64,000 nucleotides of DNA from an uncultured Colwellia sp. Its GTDB lineage: Bacteria; Pseudomonadota; Gammaproteobacteria; Enterobacterales; Alteromonadaceae. The stretch is from assembly GCA_913058395.1 (NCBI GenBank), contig CAJXQI010000004.1, positions 62,001-126,000 on the forward strand, read 5' to 3'. The notes under the pieces are model-generated. The model saw only the letters and a program-made list of their open reading frames with translations, was not told the origin of the DNA and ran no database searches. The number at the start of each line of letters is the position of its first letter. The stretch's first letter is position 1. Below are positions 27,049 through 36,600 of this stretch, in pieces. The translations under genes were made by a program, and so were the position numbers.

Positions 27049-27957
27049 CTAAGAAAAGTACTCTGTTAATGCTTTAATGAATTCAGTTGTGCGTTGAGGG
27101 ATAAATTTTCGATTTGGATATATAGCATGTAAATCTGAGCCGAGAGACGTACCTACGCGATTAAAGTCATGTTGGTATTTGTCCATTACTGTCACTAAAC
27201 GTTTAGCTTTTAGGTCGGCGGCGATATCCAAGTATGATTTTAATGCAATACCAGCCCCTTCAATTGCCCAGCGTCTGATCACTGCACCATCATTTGAAGT
27301 TCTAGCGGCTTGAATTGAAATTGACCTTTTCTCATCAGTGTTTTGAAAATGCCAAGTTGTTAATGGCTCTGCCATACGCACCATAGTTAAACAATCATGT
27401 TGCACTAATTCTTCGGGACTTGCAGGTATGCCTTTACGCTTAAGGTACGTTGGTGATGCACACAGCACTCGGCGATTACTTGCTAGTTTACGTGCTATCA
27501 ATGTGCTGTCTTCTAGGCTGCCAAAGCGTATTCCTAAATCAAAGCCTTCGCCAACTAAGTCAGTAACGCTATCAGAAAGATAAAGGTAAGGTTTAATGTT
27601 GGGGTTTTTGTCTACAAATGCTGATAGCACCGGTGCTATGTGCTGTTGGCCTAAATCTGATGGCGCAGTTATACGCAATGAACCACCAAAGCTTGTTTGA
27701 CCTGTTTGTAAAGCCGTTTCTGCTTGTTCAACTTCCGCCAAAATACGTTCACAAGCAACATAAAACTTACGACCTTCATCGGTCAGAGAAATTTGGCGGG
27801 TTGTTCTATTTAGCAGACGAACACCGTACCTTTCTTCTAACCCATTGATCCGCGCAGTCATCCGCGCCGGTGAAAGTCCTACCTCTCTACCTGCTGCTGC
27901 CAAACCTTGGCTTTTGATAACCCTAACAAATAGATCGATATCGCCAAGCTTGTCCAT
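27049..27957 (-). CDS. LysR-family transcriptional regulator
   Basis: A 302-residue LTTR. The N-terminal winged helix (about 1-60; IDLFVRVIKSQGLAAAGREVGLSPARM) is followed by an inducer-binding domain from about 88 (GSLRITAPSDLGQQHIAPVL). It belongs to the DhcR/YafC-like branch. It is divergent from a VOC protein / ene-reductase operon 112 bases away, which is the usual arrangement of an LTTR and its target. The gap holds AATAA-CTA-TTATT (28017-28029) as a possible half of an operator. Ligand unknown. Confidence 0.9.
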   Translation of the reverse strand: MDKLGDIDLFVRVIKSQGLAAAGREVGLSPARMTARINGLEERYGVRLLNRTTRQISLTDEGRKFYVACERILAEVEQAETALQTGQTSFGGSLRITAPSDLGQQHIAPVLSAFVDKNPNIKPYLYLSDSVTDLVGEGFDLGIRFGSLEDSTLIARKLASNRRVLCASPTYLKRKGIPASPEELVQHDCLTMVRMAEPLTTWHFQNTDEKRSISIQAARTSNDGAVIRRWAIEGAGIALKSYLDIAADLKAKRLVTVMDKYQHDFNRVGTSLGSDLHAIYPNRKFIPQRTTEFIKALTEYFS

Positions 27958-28069
27958 ATTGTTTTGTTTTTCAGAAGAGTGTTTTAATAATTATGTCAAT
28001 TGTTTTGTTTACAGGCAATAACTATTATTTCACTTACAAAATATATGCAGAAAAGTTTAGAGGGCATAG

Positions 28070-28510
28070 ATGAATATTAATCATGTTTTGGTACTAACGA
28101 GTGATCTTAAAGCAATGGAGTGTTTTTGGACAAAATTGATAGGTTTGCAGGTGGGTGAACGTCCTCCTTTTCCATTTAACGGCGTATGGATTTATAGCGA
28201 CAATAAGCCATTGGTACATATTGCTGAGCAAGCTGCATCAGTTTTTGGTAATGGCGCGATAGTTCATGTTGCACTTGAAGGTTCAGATTATAGGTCGCTT
28301 ATTAAACGGTTGAATACAAATAGCTATCTCTATACCGAAAAAGTGGTTCCGCTATCAGGTGAACGACAAGTATTTATTGTTGGCCCTGATGGCTTAATTG
28401 TGGAAATGCTTTTTCCACTCACTGAACAGCAAGATATAGCAGTAAACAAGCAGCAGCATGAATATAAAACTAACGAATACCTTGAATTTTTAGGAGGAAA
28501 AATATTATGA
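28070..28510 (+). CDS. VOC (glyoxalase/dioxygenase fold) protein
   Basis: A 146-residue single-domain vicinal-oxygen-chelate protein. A possible metal ligand His lies in NINHVLVLT, another in IVHVALEG, and a Glu in VGPDGLIVEMLFP. Reaction is unknown; the family includes glyoxalases, dioxygenases and resistance proteins. It is first in an operon: its stop overlaps the start of the ene-reductase gene by four bases (ATGA). Regulation by the divergent LysR gene is inferred. Confidence 0.82.
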   Translation: MNINHVLVLTSDLKAMECFWTKLIGLQVGERPPFPFNGVWIYSDNKPLVHIAEQAASVFGNGAIVHVALEGSDYRSLIKRLNTNSYLYTEKVVPLSGERQVFIVGPDGLIVEMLFPLTEQQDIAVNKQQHEYKTNEYLEFLGGKIL

Positions 28511-29625
28511 AAAACTCAATTTTATTTAACAAAAAGGCGCTAGGAACATTTGAAGCTAATAATCGCATTGTATTGGCACCAATGACACGTTCTCGCACGG
28601 CTCAGCCTGATGATATTCCGACAGATTTAATGGCTAAATATTATGCACAACGTGCTAGCGCAGGTTTTATTATTACTGAAGCAACTCAAATATCGTCACA
28701 AGGAAAAGGTTACTCCTTTACGCCTGGAATGTTTACGGCTGAGCAAGTGGCCGGTTGGAAGAAAGTTACCCAAGCAGTTCATAAAGAAAAAGGTCATATT
28801 GTTTCTCAATTGTGGCATGTTGGAAGAATGTCGCATGCTTCATTTCATGCCGATGGACTACCTGTTGCACCATCGGCAATTGCACCTGATGCCCAAGTGT
28901 GGGTTGTGGGTGACGATGGTATTGGACGAATGGTGGATTGCCCAGTTCCGAGGGCGTTATCAAAACAAGATATTAAAGACATAATTCAAGATTATCGTCA
29001 TGCTGCTAAAAATGCCATGGAAGCGGGGTTTGATGGCATAGAAATTCATGGCGGGAATGGCTATTTGATTGATCAGTTTATGCGTCGTAGCTCAAACAAA
29101 CGTGATGATGAATACGGTGGATCTATCATTAATCGCTTACGGTTTGTGCTTGAAGTCATTAAAGCTGTGAGTGACGAAATTGGCGCAAATAAAGTTGGTA
29201 TTCGTTTAGCTCCATTCATTACACAACGGGGGATGGACGATGTAGAAGCAATTGATGCCATTTTGCTCGCAAGTAAGAAGTTTAATGATATGGGCTTAGC
29301 TTATATTCACCTTTCTGAAGCTGATTGGGATGATGCTCCTGTAGTAAGCGATGACTTTAGACATGCCTTACGTGAAAATTTTGATGGCAGTATCATTGTT
29401 GCCGGTAATTACACGGCCAAAACAGGTGCAGCATTAATTGATTCTGCTTTAGTAGACTTTATTGCTTACGGGCGAAAGTTCTTAGCGAACCCTGATTTAC
29501 CTTACCGTTTTATGCATGAACTTCCTTTGAATGAAATTACTGACCCATCAACATTGTTTGGCGGTGATGCACGGGGTTATACCGACTACCCAAGTTATTC
29601 AAACCTCAACTCGTTTGGAGAGTGA
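28507..29625 (+). CDS. Old Yellow Enzyme-family alkene reductase (NemA-like)
   Basis: A 372-residue FMN-dependent TIM-barrel reductase that uses NAD(P)H to reduce activated C=C bonds and nitro compounds. Visible motifs are NRIVLAPMTRSRT, SQLWHVGRMSH, FDGIEIHGGNGYLIDQF (substrate-binding His-Gly-Asn) and IAYGRKFLANPDLPYR. The GGAGG before the ATG lies inside the VOC gene. Coupled to the VOC gene by a four-base overlap. Probably handles electrophiles or xenobiotics sensed by the divergent LysR protein. Confidence 0.93.
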   Translation: MKNSILFNKKALGTFEANNRIVLAPMTRSRTAQPDDIPTDLMAKYYAQRASAGFIITEATQISSQGKGYSFTPGMFTAEQVAGWKKVTQAVHKEKGHIVSQLWHVGRMSHASFHADGLPVAPSAIAPDAQVWVVGDDGIGRMVDCPVPRALSKQDIKDIIQDYRHAAKNAMEAGFDGIEIHGGNGYLIDQFMRRSSNKRDDEYGGSIINRLRFVLEVIKAVSDEIGANKVGIRLAPFITQRGMDDVEAIDAILLASKKFNDMGLAYIHLSEADWDDAPVVSDDFRHALRENFDGSIIVAGNYTAKTGAALIDSALVDFIAYGRKFLANPDLPYRFMHELPLNEITDPSTLFGGDARGYTDYPSYSNLNSFGE

Positions 29626-29627
29626 TT

Positions 29628-30179
29628 ATGATTGCACAAAAAACAATGCGATGTTTTATCACAGCTATTTCAATAAGTACTTTATGTATTTCTAGCAGTA
29701 TTTGGGCAAACGATAAACTACCTGAGCCTGAGAAGTTACAGGTAGCGAGTGGTTTATCAACAAAAGAAGCGTTGAGCTTATTAAACACTGCCCAGCAATA
29801 TTTCGCTTTTTGGAATACGGGTATCGATGATTATGCTAAGCAAGTACTGGCTCCCAATTTTGTTGACCTCAATTTACCTGAAGGAAGGCCTCAAGGACCC
29901 GAAGGGCCGTTAATTGCATCTGCGGGGTTTAGACAAGCGGTTCCTGATTTGTCGGTAACGGTGAAATCAGTCTACCTGCTCAAAAATAAGGTTATTTCTC
30001 AATTGCTGTTTAATGGTCATTTCACCGGTACGCTTGGAAAATTGAAAGGTAAAGGCCAAGCAATAACATTTTCTGCTGTCGATATGTATACGATTGAGTA
30101 TGGAAAGATTATCAAAAACTGGCATCTAGAAGACAACCTGACACTGAAGCAACAGCTCGGATTAATCAAAAGTAACTAA
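29628..30179 (+). CDS. Exported SnoaL-like (ester cyclase type) protein
   Basis: From the ATG at 29628 (GGAG seven bases upstream; a GTG at 29622 is also possible) the protein has 183 residues. A signal peptide ends around ISSSIWA. The remainder resembles a SnoaL/NTF2-like cone: YFAFWNTGIDDYAKQVLAPNF and IIKNWHLEDNLTLKQQLG. SnoaL-like proteins are cyclases or hydrolases acting on small molecules; the periplasmic location here is unusual. It starts two bases after the ene-reductase stop, so is in the same operon. Confidence 0.75.
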   Translation: MIAQKTMRCFITAISISTLCISSSIWANDKLPEPEKLQVASGLSTKEALSLLNTAQQYFAFWNTGIDDYAKQVLAPNFVDLNLPEGRPQGPEGPLIASAGFRQAVPDLSVTVKSVYLLKNKVISQLLFNGHFTGTLGKLKGKGQAITFSAVDMYTIEYGKIIKNWHLEDNLTLKQQLGLIKSN

Positions 30180-30202
30180 TTAGTTTCAAAAGGTGCTAAA
30201 TA

Positions 30203-31156
30203 ATGACTATTCAAAGAACAATTAAGCAAGCTTTAGCTGTGGTTTCAATAATAGCTATATCGGTAGGTTTTAGCTTAGTTAAAGCTGAACCGATAAAACA
30301 GCAAAAGCCGTTTTGGCCAAATGACGCTCAACTAGTAATTTCAATATCTATGCAGTTCGAAGCCACAGCGCAGGATGCTAATGACCCTGGGCCATTTCCT
30401 AAGCAAGACCCTAACTACCCCGATACGATTGCACCAACGTGGTATCAGTATGGTATGAATGAAGGGATCCCTAGACTACTAAATCTCTGGGATAAACACG
30501 GAATTAAAGTGACATCACACATGGTTGGAAGTGCTGTTGAGTTAAATCCTGAACTGGCAAAAGAAGTCGTAGCACGTGGTCATGAGGCATCAGGACATGG
30601 CCAAACATGGACGCCGCAATACTCGATGACAGAAGCTGAAGAGCGAGCTTCATATATTAAAAGTGCCAATATTATTGAAAAAGTGACCGGCACTCGTCCG
30701 ATAGGCTTTAATGCTTTTTGGATGCGTCATTCTACAAAAACGCTAGAAATTCTGCAGGAGCTGGACTTTATTTATCATATTGATGACCTTTCAAGAGATG
30801 AGCCTTCTATTATTCCGGTTAAAGATAAACCCTTTGCAGTGGTTCCTTATACATTCCGCAATAACGATATTGTTCGTTACACAGGTAGCACTGCAATGAC
30901 TGGCTCTGCCTATACGCAAGAACTTAAAGATGAGTTTGACGTGCTTTATGAAGAAGGAGAAACACGCAGACGCATGATGTCAATCAGTGCCCATGACAGG
31001 TTAGCTGGAACTCCCGCACGGGTTAAAGCTTTAGATAAATTTATTACCTATGCCAAGCAGTATAAGGGGGTTGTGTTTATGCGAAAAGATGAGATTGCAC
31101 GTTGGACATTAACTCATAAAGATGTTCCAGTTAACCCTGCTCGAGTCTTCAATTAA
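30203..31156 (+). CDS. Exported polysaccharide-deacetylase-fold (NodB/PuuE-like) protein
   Basis: A 317-residue protein with a signal peptide (about 1-28, ending VKA) and a NodB-homology barrel. The His motif is present (RGHEASGHGQTW), and IGFNAFWMRHS resembles motif 3, but the usual TFDDG metal-binding motif is replaced by ISISMQFEA, as in the PuuE/allantoinase-like branch. It may act on a small amide or sugar rather than on peptidoglycan. It is last in the VOC / ene-reductase / SnoaL operon, 23 bases after the previous gene, with AAGGTG upstream. Confidence 0.82.
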   Translation: MTIQRTIKQALAVVSIIAISVGFSLVKAEPIKQQKPFWPNDAQLVISISMQFEATAQDANDPGPFPKQDPNYPDTIAPTWYQYGMNEGIPRLLNLWDKHGIKVTSHMVGSAVELNPELAKEVVARGHEASGHGQTWTPQYSMTEAEERASYIKSANIIEKVTGTRPIGFNAFWMRHSTKTLEILQELDFIYHIDDLSRDEPSIIPVKDKPFAVVPYTFRNNDIVRYTGSTAMTGSAYTQELKDEFDVLYEEGETRRRMMSISAHDRLAGTPARVKALDKFITYAKQYKGVVFMRKDEIARWTLTHKDVPVNPARVFN

Positions 31157-31293
31157 TTGCAGGCTTTTTGTGACAAAATGAGTTTTCAGGAAGATCAGTT
31201 TTCTATTTTAATGACTTTATTGGAAAGTGATAGCATTAAACAACAGGGTTTGTAGAGGGAAGAACTGTGTCTATTATAAACACAGGCCTCTTT

Positions 31294-31321
31294 GGATGCA
31301 GTTTTCTCGGCAACTGCATCC
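31294..31321. repeat. Strong hairpin between convergent genes
   Basis: GGATGCAGTT and AACTGCATCC form a perfect ten-pair stem around the loop TTCTCGGC. There is no T-tract on either strand. Probably a transcription-stop or mRNA-end hairpin. The CTCGGCAACTGC segment recurs at 24564-24575. Confidence 0.55.
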
Positions 31322-31337
31322 TCAATAATTACCATTG

Positions 31338-32402
31338 CTAATTTATTTTAAAACTTGAACCTGCATCATTTAACGCACGGTAAAAGTCTTCAATTTGACA
31401 CATTTCTTCCATTTGACAGATCACTCGATATTTTTCTATCGCTGGCTGATAACCTTGTAAAGCGGCCTGAAATAGCCAATGGGCAGCACTTTCAATATCA
31501 CGACTGCCTTCAATGCCTGTTAAGTAGAGCTCTGCAAGGTTGGTTTGTCCTGGCGCATAGCCTAACTCGGCTGATTGTTTCAATAATACGAATGCTTGCT
31601 CAAACCTGTCATTAATATAACTTGCTTTAAGGAAGGCCATACCTTGGGTATTTTGTCGTTTTCCTGGGATATAACGCCACTCTTCTTTCGCTACTGTTGA
31701 GCTAGTTACGGGGTTACCATCAATCATGTAAACGGCGGTGTTTCTACCAATCATATTAAATTCTGGTCGTACTACACGATAAATGAAACCTTGCTCAAAT
31801 AATTTATCTAATTCAGCGTAAGAAAAGTTGTGGCGCTTTTGTTCGAAATAATCAAAATTTGTACTGTGGCCGAAACGTAGACCATTGCTTAAAGATTTTT
31901 TCATTGGATAAAAGAAATTGCCATAAGTCAGCGATACTGTACCACCAGTAATATCGACAATTTTAGCAAGCCGATATTTGTTATGTGGACGTAGATCGCC
32001 GGATACTTTTCGATAGTCTAAATAGTAAAAGTCGTTAACTTTCGGGGCTTCGATATAGGCTTGGCTTTGACGATTTTTTTGTTGTTCTTCGGAAAAGTAA
32101 TAGCTCAGCAATAAGATAATAAGAATGCTGCCAGTAAAAGTACTAAGCAAGCGCAGTTTGTTGAAAAGTGCTAAACCAAGATCAGAGAAAATTAGCTTTC
32201 TATCTGCAGCGCTATTAGCAAGGTGCTGACATTGTAAACACTGTACTCGTGTATCACGTTTTACGGGGAAAATAGGTAAGTATTCAAAAAAGTAAAAAGC
32301 ATAGGTGATCACTGAATTAACACGGTGTTCTTGGCTACCACAACAAGGGCAAAGTATTTTGTCAGTTGTGCCTAAACTTATTGTCGACTCGCGATAATCC
32401 AT
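31338..32402 (-). CDS. Zinc-ribbon membrane protein with Sel1-like repeats
   Basis: A 354-residue protein. It has an N-terminal zinc ribbon (CPCC near 18-21 and CLQC near 55-58), one membrane segment at about 88-105 (GSILIILLLSYYF), a ~140-residue region of unknown fold, and two Sel1/TPR-like repeats near the C-terminus (ASYINDRFEQAFVLLKQSAE; AAHWLFQAALQGYQPA). The mixture suggests a membrane-anchored scaffold. No functional assignment. Single gene. Confidence 0.7.
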   Translation of the reverse strand: MDYRESTISLGTTDKILCPCCGSQEHRVNSVITYAFYFFEYLPIFPVKRDTRVQCLQCQHLANSAADRKLIFSDLGLALFNKLRLLSTFTGSILIILLLSYYFSEEQQKNRQSQAYIEAPKVNDFYYLDYRKVSGDLRPHNKYRLAKIVDITGGTVSLTYGNFFYPMKKSLSNGLRFGHSTNFDYFEQKRHNFSYAELDKLFEQGFIYRVVRPEFNMIGRNTAVYMIDGNPVTSSTVAKEEWRYIPGKRQNTQGMAFLKASYINDRFEQAFVLLKQSAELGYAPGQTNLAELYLTGIEGSRDIESAAHWLFQAALQGYQPAIEKYRVICQMEEMCQIEDFYRALNDAGSSFKIN

Positions 32403-32716
32403 TACCTAAACCTATTGTTAATTAATACTTTTTCATGGCTGTTATTTTTATAGCATTGGTTTGTAAAACAGACAAGTGTTTTATACTAACAGTTTCGTAG
32501 ATTGAGGCTGGCTGATTTACTTTTCGTTTATTATTTCAGTAAACAATATTGGTTTTTCTTACTGTGGAAATTAACAGAATTATCTGACTTTAGATGTGTT
32601 TATATCAATAATTGTCTGTTATTTTAACGTAATATGCTATCAGGTTTACTTACTAGGCTATTGTCGAGAAAGCTTCTAAGCCATCAAAAGACAAATTAAA
32701 TTGGGAGAAATAAACA
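32403..32716. other. AT-rich intergenic region
   Basis: Divergent gap between the zinc-ribbon gene and a small hypothetical gene, presumably holding both promoters. No repeat, RNA or operator was recognised. Confidence 0.5.
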
Positions 32717-33067
32717 ATGGTAAACATGTTAATTACATATCAACTTAATGACGGTGATGTTATTGAAATTAATCACCCAGAAGAGTTTGAGTTTAAAGAT
32801 TTAGATGGTAACAGTTTAGGGAATGCGGAAATTATTAAGCGTCATAATAATGATTTAATATTAGCTGAAGCTGCATTTGTAATTTCCGCTGAGCATGAGA
32901 ATATTGCCATACCAAGCGATGCTGCTTACATGGAGCCAAAAGCAGGAGTAAAACAACCTTTTGATTTTAATGGTCTGGTAAACGTTTGTGGTTTTTCTTC
33001 TATTAAATATAAATTTGATAGACAAGGTGATGAGAGCTCTGATTGGGTTGTTGCTTATCCGCGCTAA
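32717..33067 (+). CDS. Small hypothetical protein
   Basis: A 116-residue, acidic, soluble protein with no family I recognise. The composition is that of a compact beta-rich domain (ITYQLNDGDVIEINHPEEF; FNGLVNVCGFSSIKYKFDR). A good GGGAGA ribosome-binding site precedes the ATG at 32717, which supports expression. Flanked by long gene-free stretches, so monocistronic. Confidence 0.65.
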   Translation: MVNMLITYQLNDGDVIEINHPEEFEFKDLDGNSLGNAEIIKRHNNDLILAEAAFVISAEHENIAIPSDAAYMEPKAGVKQPFDFNGLVNVCGFSSIKYKFDRQGDESSDWVVAYPR

Positions 33068-33537
33068 TTATTAGGGCTGAGTGACGTTTAACTTTTTTCA
33101 CTTTAGTAACTGCAGCGTTGTATTATTTTTCGCATCACTTGGATTCCCCTATAATCGCTAAAAGTATTTCGCGACAATATGCAGTTAATTCAATGTTAGA
33201 CTTAGCTTAAGATCGGAAATCAAGTTAGCTAATGCCCTGTAAAATGATTTTAAAGGTGAATCTGAAATGGTTTGCCTTTTTAAATTATGTCCTATCTAAA
33301 TTAAACTTTCTTTATTAAAAGTAGCCGGTTAAATAATTTTATATCGATAAATAATACGGCCTTTAAAATCAACCGATGTCACCTTTGAAAGCTTCATATT
33401 AAGTAAAAATGCAATTATTTGAAAAATAATTGAAAAAATACGTTCGAATATGCCCATTAAGACGCCAATACTACTAAATTTGGTTACTTTTCATATTAAA
33501 CCTAGTTCTTAATATCTAAGACTTAATAAGGAACACT
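33068..33537. other. Gene-free AT-rich stretch with an inverted repeat
   Basis: No reading frame of note. CAATTATTT (33412-33420) and AAATAATTG (33424-33432) form a perfect inverted repeat about 105 bases upstream of the next gene, possibly an operator. Nothing else was recognised. Confidence 0.5.
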
Positions 33538-33945
33538 ATGAAAATTTTTGAATGGGATGGTAATCGTAGAAACCTATTACCTTTACTTTGGATTTACCTA
33601 ACCGCGAATTACATCTATTGTGATGTGTTTACTTTGCACCTTGCGCCATATTTAGAAGCGTTTTTGTCTGGCGACGTAGGTGGTATGAAGATCACTGAAG
33701 AATTCTTATTGATGTTTGCTGTGATAATGCAAATTCCTACTATTATGATTGTGCTATCTAGGTTTTTAACCTTTAAGCTGAATAAATATTTTAATATTGC
33801 TGCAGGAGTCATTACCACTTCAGTACAAGCTTTTACGGTAATGATGGGCGGTGCCACACTGCATTACATGTTCTTTAGTTTCTTTGAAATTTGTACCGGT
33901 TTGTTGATAATTTATTTTGCAGTCACTTGGAAACAAAAATATTAA
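33538..33945 (+). CDS. DUF6326-type four-helix membrane protein
   Basis: A 135-residue inner-membrane protein with about four membrane helices (around 13-35, 57-80, 85-105 and 108-130) and the family-like opening NRRNLLPLLWIYLTANYIYC. Function unknown. A strong AGGAACACT context precedes the ATG. The AraC-type regulator gene begins about 115 bases downstream on the same strand. Confidence 0.72.
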   Translation: MKIFEWDGNRRNLLPLLWIYLTANYIYCDVFTLHLAPYLEAFLSGDVGGMKITEEFLLMFAVIMQIPTIMIVLSRFLTFKLNKYFNIAAGVITTSVQAFTVMMGGATLHYMFFSFFEICTGLLIIYFAVTWKQKY

Positions 33946-34061
33946 TGAGGCAACACTACTTATAAAATGGTGTAGGGCTGGTTGTTTGATGATATGTGGC
34001 TTCAGATGTTATTTAACTTTATACTTATTTGAGTCACAAAATTCTCATCTTTGGTAATTTA

Positions 34062-35198
34062 ATGGTCGACGTTTTACCCACAATTATTTATTCAAGTATG
34101 ATTGGAATGACAACCATCGCTTTATTAGAGGCTTTCAAAAAGCCGAAGGAAAGACAGAGTACTTTCCTTAAAGGTCTGTTATTGCTATTACTAGTACATT
34201 TAGCAGGTGAATTGTTTATATATTCAGGTGCTTATGTTTATGCACCAGCACTAGCAGGTGCACAGTTTCCGTTTAGAGTTTTACTTGGACCTGCGCTCTA
34301 TTTTTATGCCCATGCGACTATGTCACCAAATAAGGCAATAAATAAACAGGTGTGGGCTTTAGCGTTATCAGGACCTGTTTTAGTTATATTGGTTATGCTG
34401 CCTTTTATTTTTGTGATCAGTCCTGAAGAGAAGCTAGCGCTAGCTAATCCATTAACAAGAGACCCAAAGCTTTGGCAAATAGCGGTGTTTACTTGCTTAT
34501 CAGCTACCTTTGTATTTATTTTATTCACTGTTTTATTCTTAATGATGGCTTTAAGACTCCATCATTCTCACAGGTTACAACTTATGGAACGCTTTTCCGA
34601 AATTGAGCAGCGTTCATTAGCGTGGTTTAAACCAGTTTTGTTAATTTGGGGCGCGGCATGGCTAATGTATGCCATTGAGTTTTCTTTAAGTGCATTAGGC
34701 TGGTTGTGGTTTGGTTCAGGGAAAGTGTTGCCCGCTTTTGAAGCTGTAGCGTTGGCTACTTTTATACAGAAGGCATTAAGCCAAAAGGTGCTTAGTGAAT
34801 CAGAGAAAGGGTTGCCTCGTGTTAATAAAACTAGAACAGCTCTTTTGAGTACTGAAAAAATGCAATCCATTGCTTCGAAACTTGAACGAGCGATGACTGA
34901 TGATAAGTTGTTTTTGCAAGATAATTTATCACTGAATAAGTTATCTGAGTCTATATCTGAAACTGAAAATCACATTTCAGAAACTCTCTCACAATTTTTA
35001 AATACTAAATTTTTCCAGTTTGTTAATGGCTTTCGAATTGAAGAAGCAAAGAAAGCTTTGCAGAACAGCGACATGCTAGTCACTACAATTGCCTTTGATG
35101 TTGGTTTTAATTCTAAATCGACATTCAATACTGCTTTTAAAAAGATTGTTGGTTATAGCCCATCAGCATACCGAAACTCACTACTTGAAAGTAAATAG
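34062..35198 (+). CDS. AraC-family regulator with an N-terminal membrane domain
   Basis: From the ATG at 34062 the protein has 378 residues (a TTG at 34029 would add eleven). The first ~235 residues contain about seven membrane helices, and the last ~100 carry an AraC-type double helix-turn-helix (ENLSLNKLSESISETENHIS-like first motif; the closing segment is VVTTIAFDVGF-like followed by STFNTAFKKIVGYSPSAYR). A membrane-embedded AraC regulator is likely to sense a membrane or periplasmic signal. Similar proteins occur in Bacteroidetes and marine gammaproteobacteria. Target genes are unknown. Confidence 0.85.
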   Translation: MVDVLPTIIYSSMIGMTTIALLEAFKKPKERQSTFLKGLLLLLLVHLAGELFIYSGAYVYAPALAGAQFPFRVLLGPALYFYAHATMSPNKAINKQVWALALSGPVLVILVMLPFIFVISPEEKLALANPLTRDPKLWQIAVFTCLSATFVFILFTVLFLMMALRLHHSHRLQLMERFSEIEQRSLAWFKPVLLIWGAAWLMYAIEFSLSALGWLWFGSGKVLPAFEAVALATFIQKALSQKVLSESEKGLPRVNKTRTALLSTEKMQSIASKLERAMTDDKLFLQDNLSLNKLSESISETENHISETLSQFLNTKFFQFVNGFRIEEAKKALQNSDMLVTTIAFDVGFNSKSTFNTAFKKIVGYSPSAYRNSLLESK

Positions 35199-35409
35199 TA
35201 AATGCTTTGAATAAGTTTCTTCTAAATGGCTCTATTTGGAGAGTAGTTTAATAACTTCTAGCTTTGACGATGATTTGGTGATTGTTCATGAGGCTAAATA
35301 ATTAATATAGTTGCTCTTATTTTAAATAATTGATTCAATAAGATTTAACAAATGATGAAGGCTAATTGATTAGCCTTGGCTGTAAACTCAAAAGTGATGG
35401 AAGAGTTAA

Positions 35410-36489
35410 GTGAACATTGAACAAGATCAACTTGATAAAGTTGAAGAAAACCTAAACAAGCAAAATGGGCTATTGGCTGTTTTTGCTACTGCTTTTTGGA
35501 TTATTCCCTTTATTGGTTTTTGGTATGTTATACATTCATATCACCCTAACTTTTCACCAATTATGTTACTCCTCAGTGGTTTATTAGTTGGTTTAGCTGT
35601 GCGTATTCATGGCAAAGGTATGACGGGGATTTTTTCTCTTATCGCGGTAATAGCTCACAGCTGTATTGTAATTGTTGCTTTTAGCTTAAATATTGTTTGG
35701 ACTGGTACTACTTGGGCATTTTTATTATTTGGTCTTTACGCTGCAGGGGTTATTACTGCTAAAAAAGTTGCACGTATTGAGGTGTCATTTGAAGAGCACA
35801 GAGCTTATTCATATTTAACATACCCAAAGGCTCATTCAAGTAGTAAAAAACTAAAGAATACTTGGTTTGTTACTTTGCCTATTTTACTCGTGATAATGGC
35901 TTTTTCATCATACATTGCGGTGGTAAGTTCGGCATTTATTCAACAATATCAATTTTTAATGAATCAAGAAAAAAGTAACCAACAGCTATCAAAGCATATA
36001 GAAAATAAAGAAATTGATATATTGCCGGATGCTTTAAATAATAGAACGACTCACGATATTCTACTTTACGCTTATGCATATCATTCAGGTTTACTTGTTA
36101 ATAAGCGAAGCATGCACAGTGAAGTGTTTCCAAAGTCAGAATACAAAGCAAAAACATTACTGAAATACCTTATTGAGTTTCGTGATAATGCTAGAGCTAA
36201 GTTTATTCTTGGCTTTTTAACCGTAGAAGAAAAAGGTACTGCTTTATTAGAGGAATCGGCTGAGCAAAAAGACAAATATGCTCGAATTTATTCTGCTGTG
36301 CGTTTTGGGTGTTATTCCAATGAAAATATGGCGCTTGAGTTATTAACAAAGTTGAGAGACTCTTCGAGTGAAGAGTATATTCAGGAAGAAATAAACTCGA
36401 TAATTTATCTTGGCATTACTGAAACTTGTCGAGACTTCGAGCGACCTGAATTTGCATTAAGTTTTGTTATAAATTACAGCGAGACTTAG
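35410..36489 (+). CDS. Membrane protein of unknown function
   Basis: A 359-residue protein. About four membrane helices lie in residues 22-115 and another at about 152-175. A hydrophilic C-terminal half follows with helical, Sel1/TPR-like character (ILLYAYAYHSGLL; NARAKFILGFLTVEEKGTAL). It starts with GTG at 35410, supported by GGAAGAG six bases upstream. No family was recognised. Monocistronic. Confidence 0.65.
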   Translation: MNIEQDQLDKVEENLNKQNGLLAVFATAFWIIPFIGFWYVIHSYHPNFSPIMLLLSGLLVGLAVRIHGKGMTGIFSLIAVIAHSCIVIVAFSLNIVWTGTTWAFLLFGLYAAGVITAKKVARIEVSFEEHRAYSYLTYPKAHSSSKKLKNTWFVTLPILLVIMAFSSYIAVVSSAFIQQYQFLMNQEKSNQQLSKHIENKEIDILPDALNNRTTHDILLYAYAYHSGLLVNKRSMHSEVFPKSEYKAKTLLKYLIEFRDNARAKFILGFLTVEEKGTALLEESAEQKDKYARIYSAVRFGCYSNENMALELLTKLRDSSSEEYIQEEINSIIYLGITETCRDFERPEFALSFVINYSET

Positions 36490-36600
36490 TGATAAATAGA
36501 TTCAAAATAAATTAATATTTAATGATATAGCAAACTTGTTAGTTAAATAATAAATCTGCAATATTACTAATGATTTACAGCGAATTTTCAGCATTATAAC

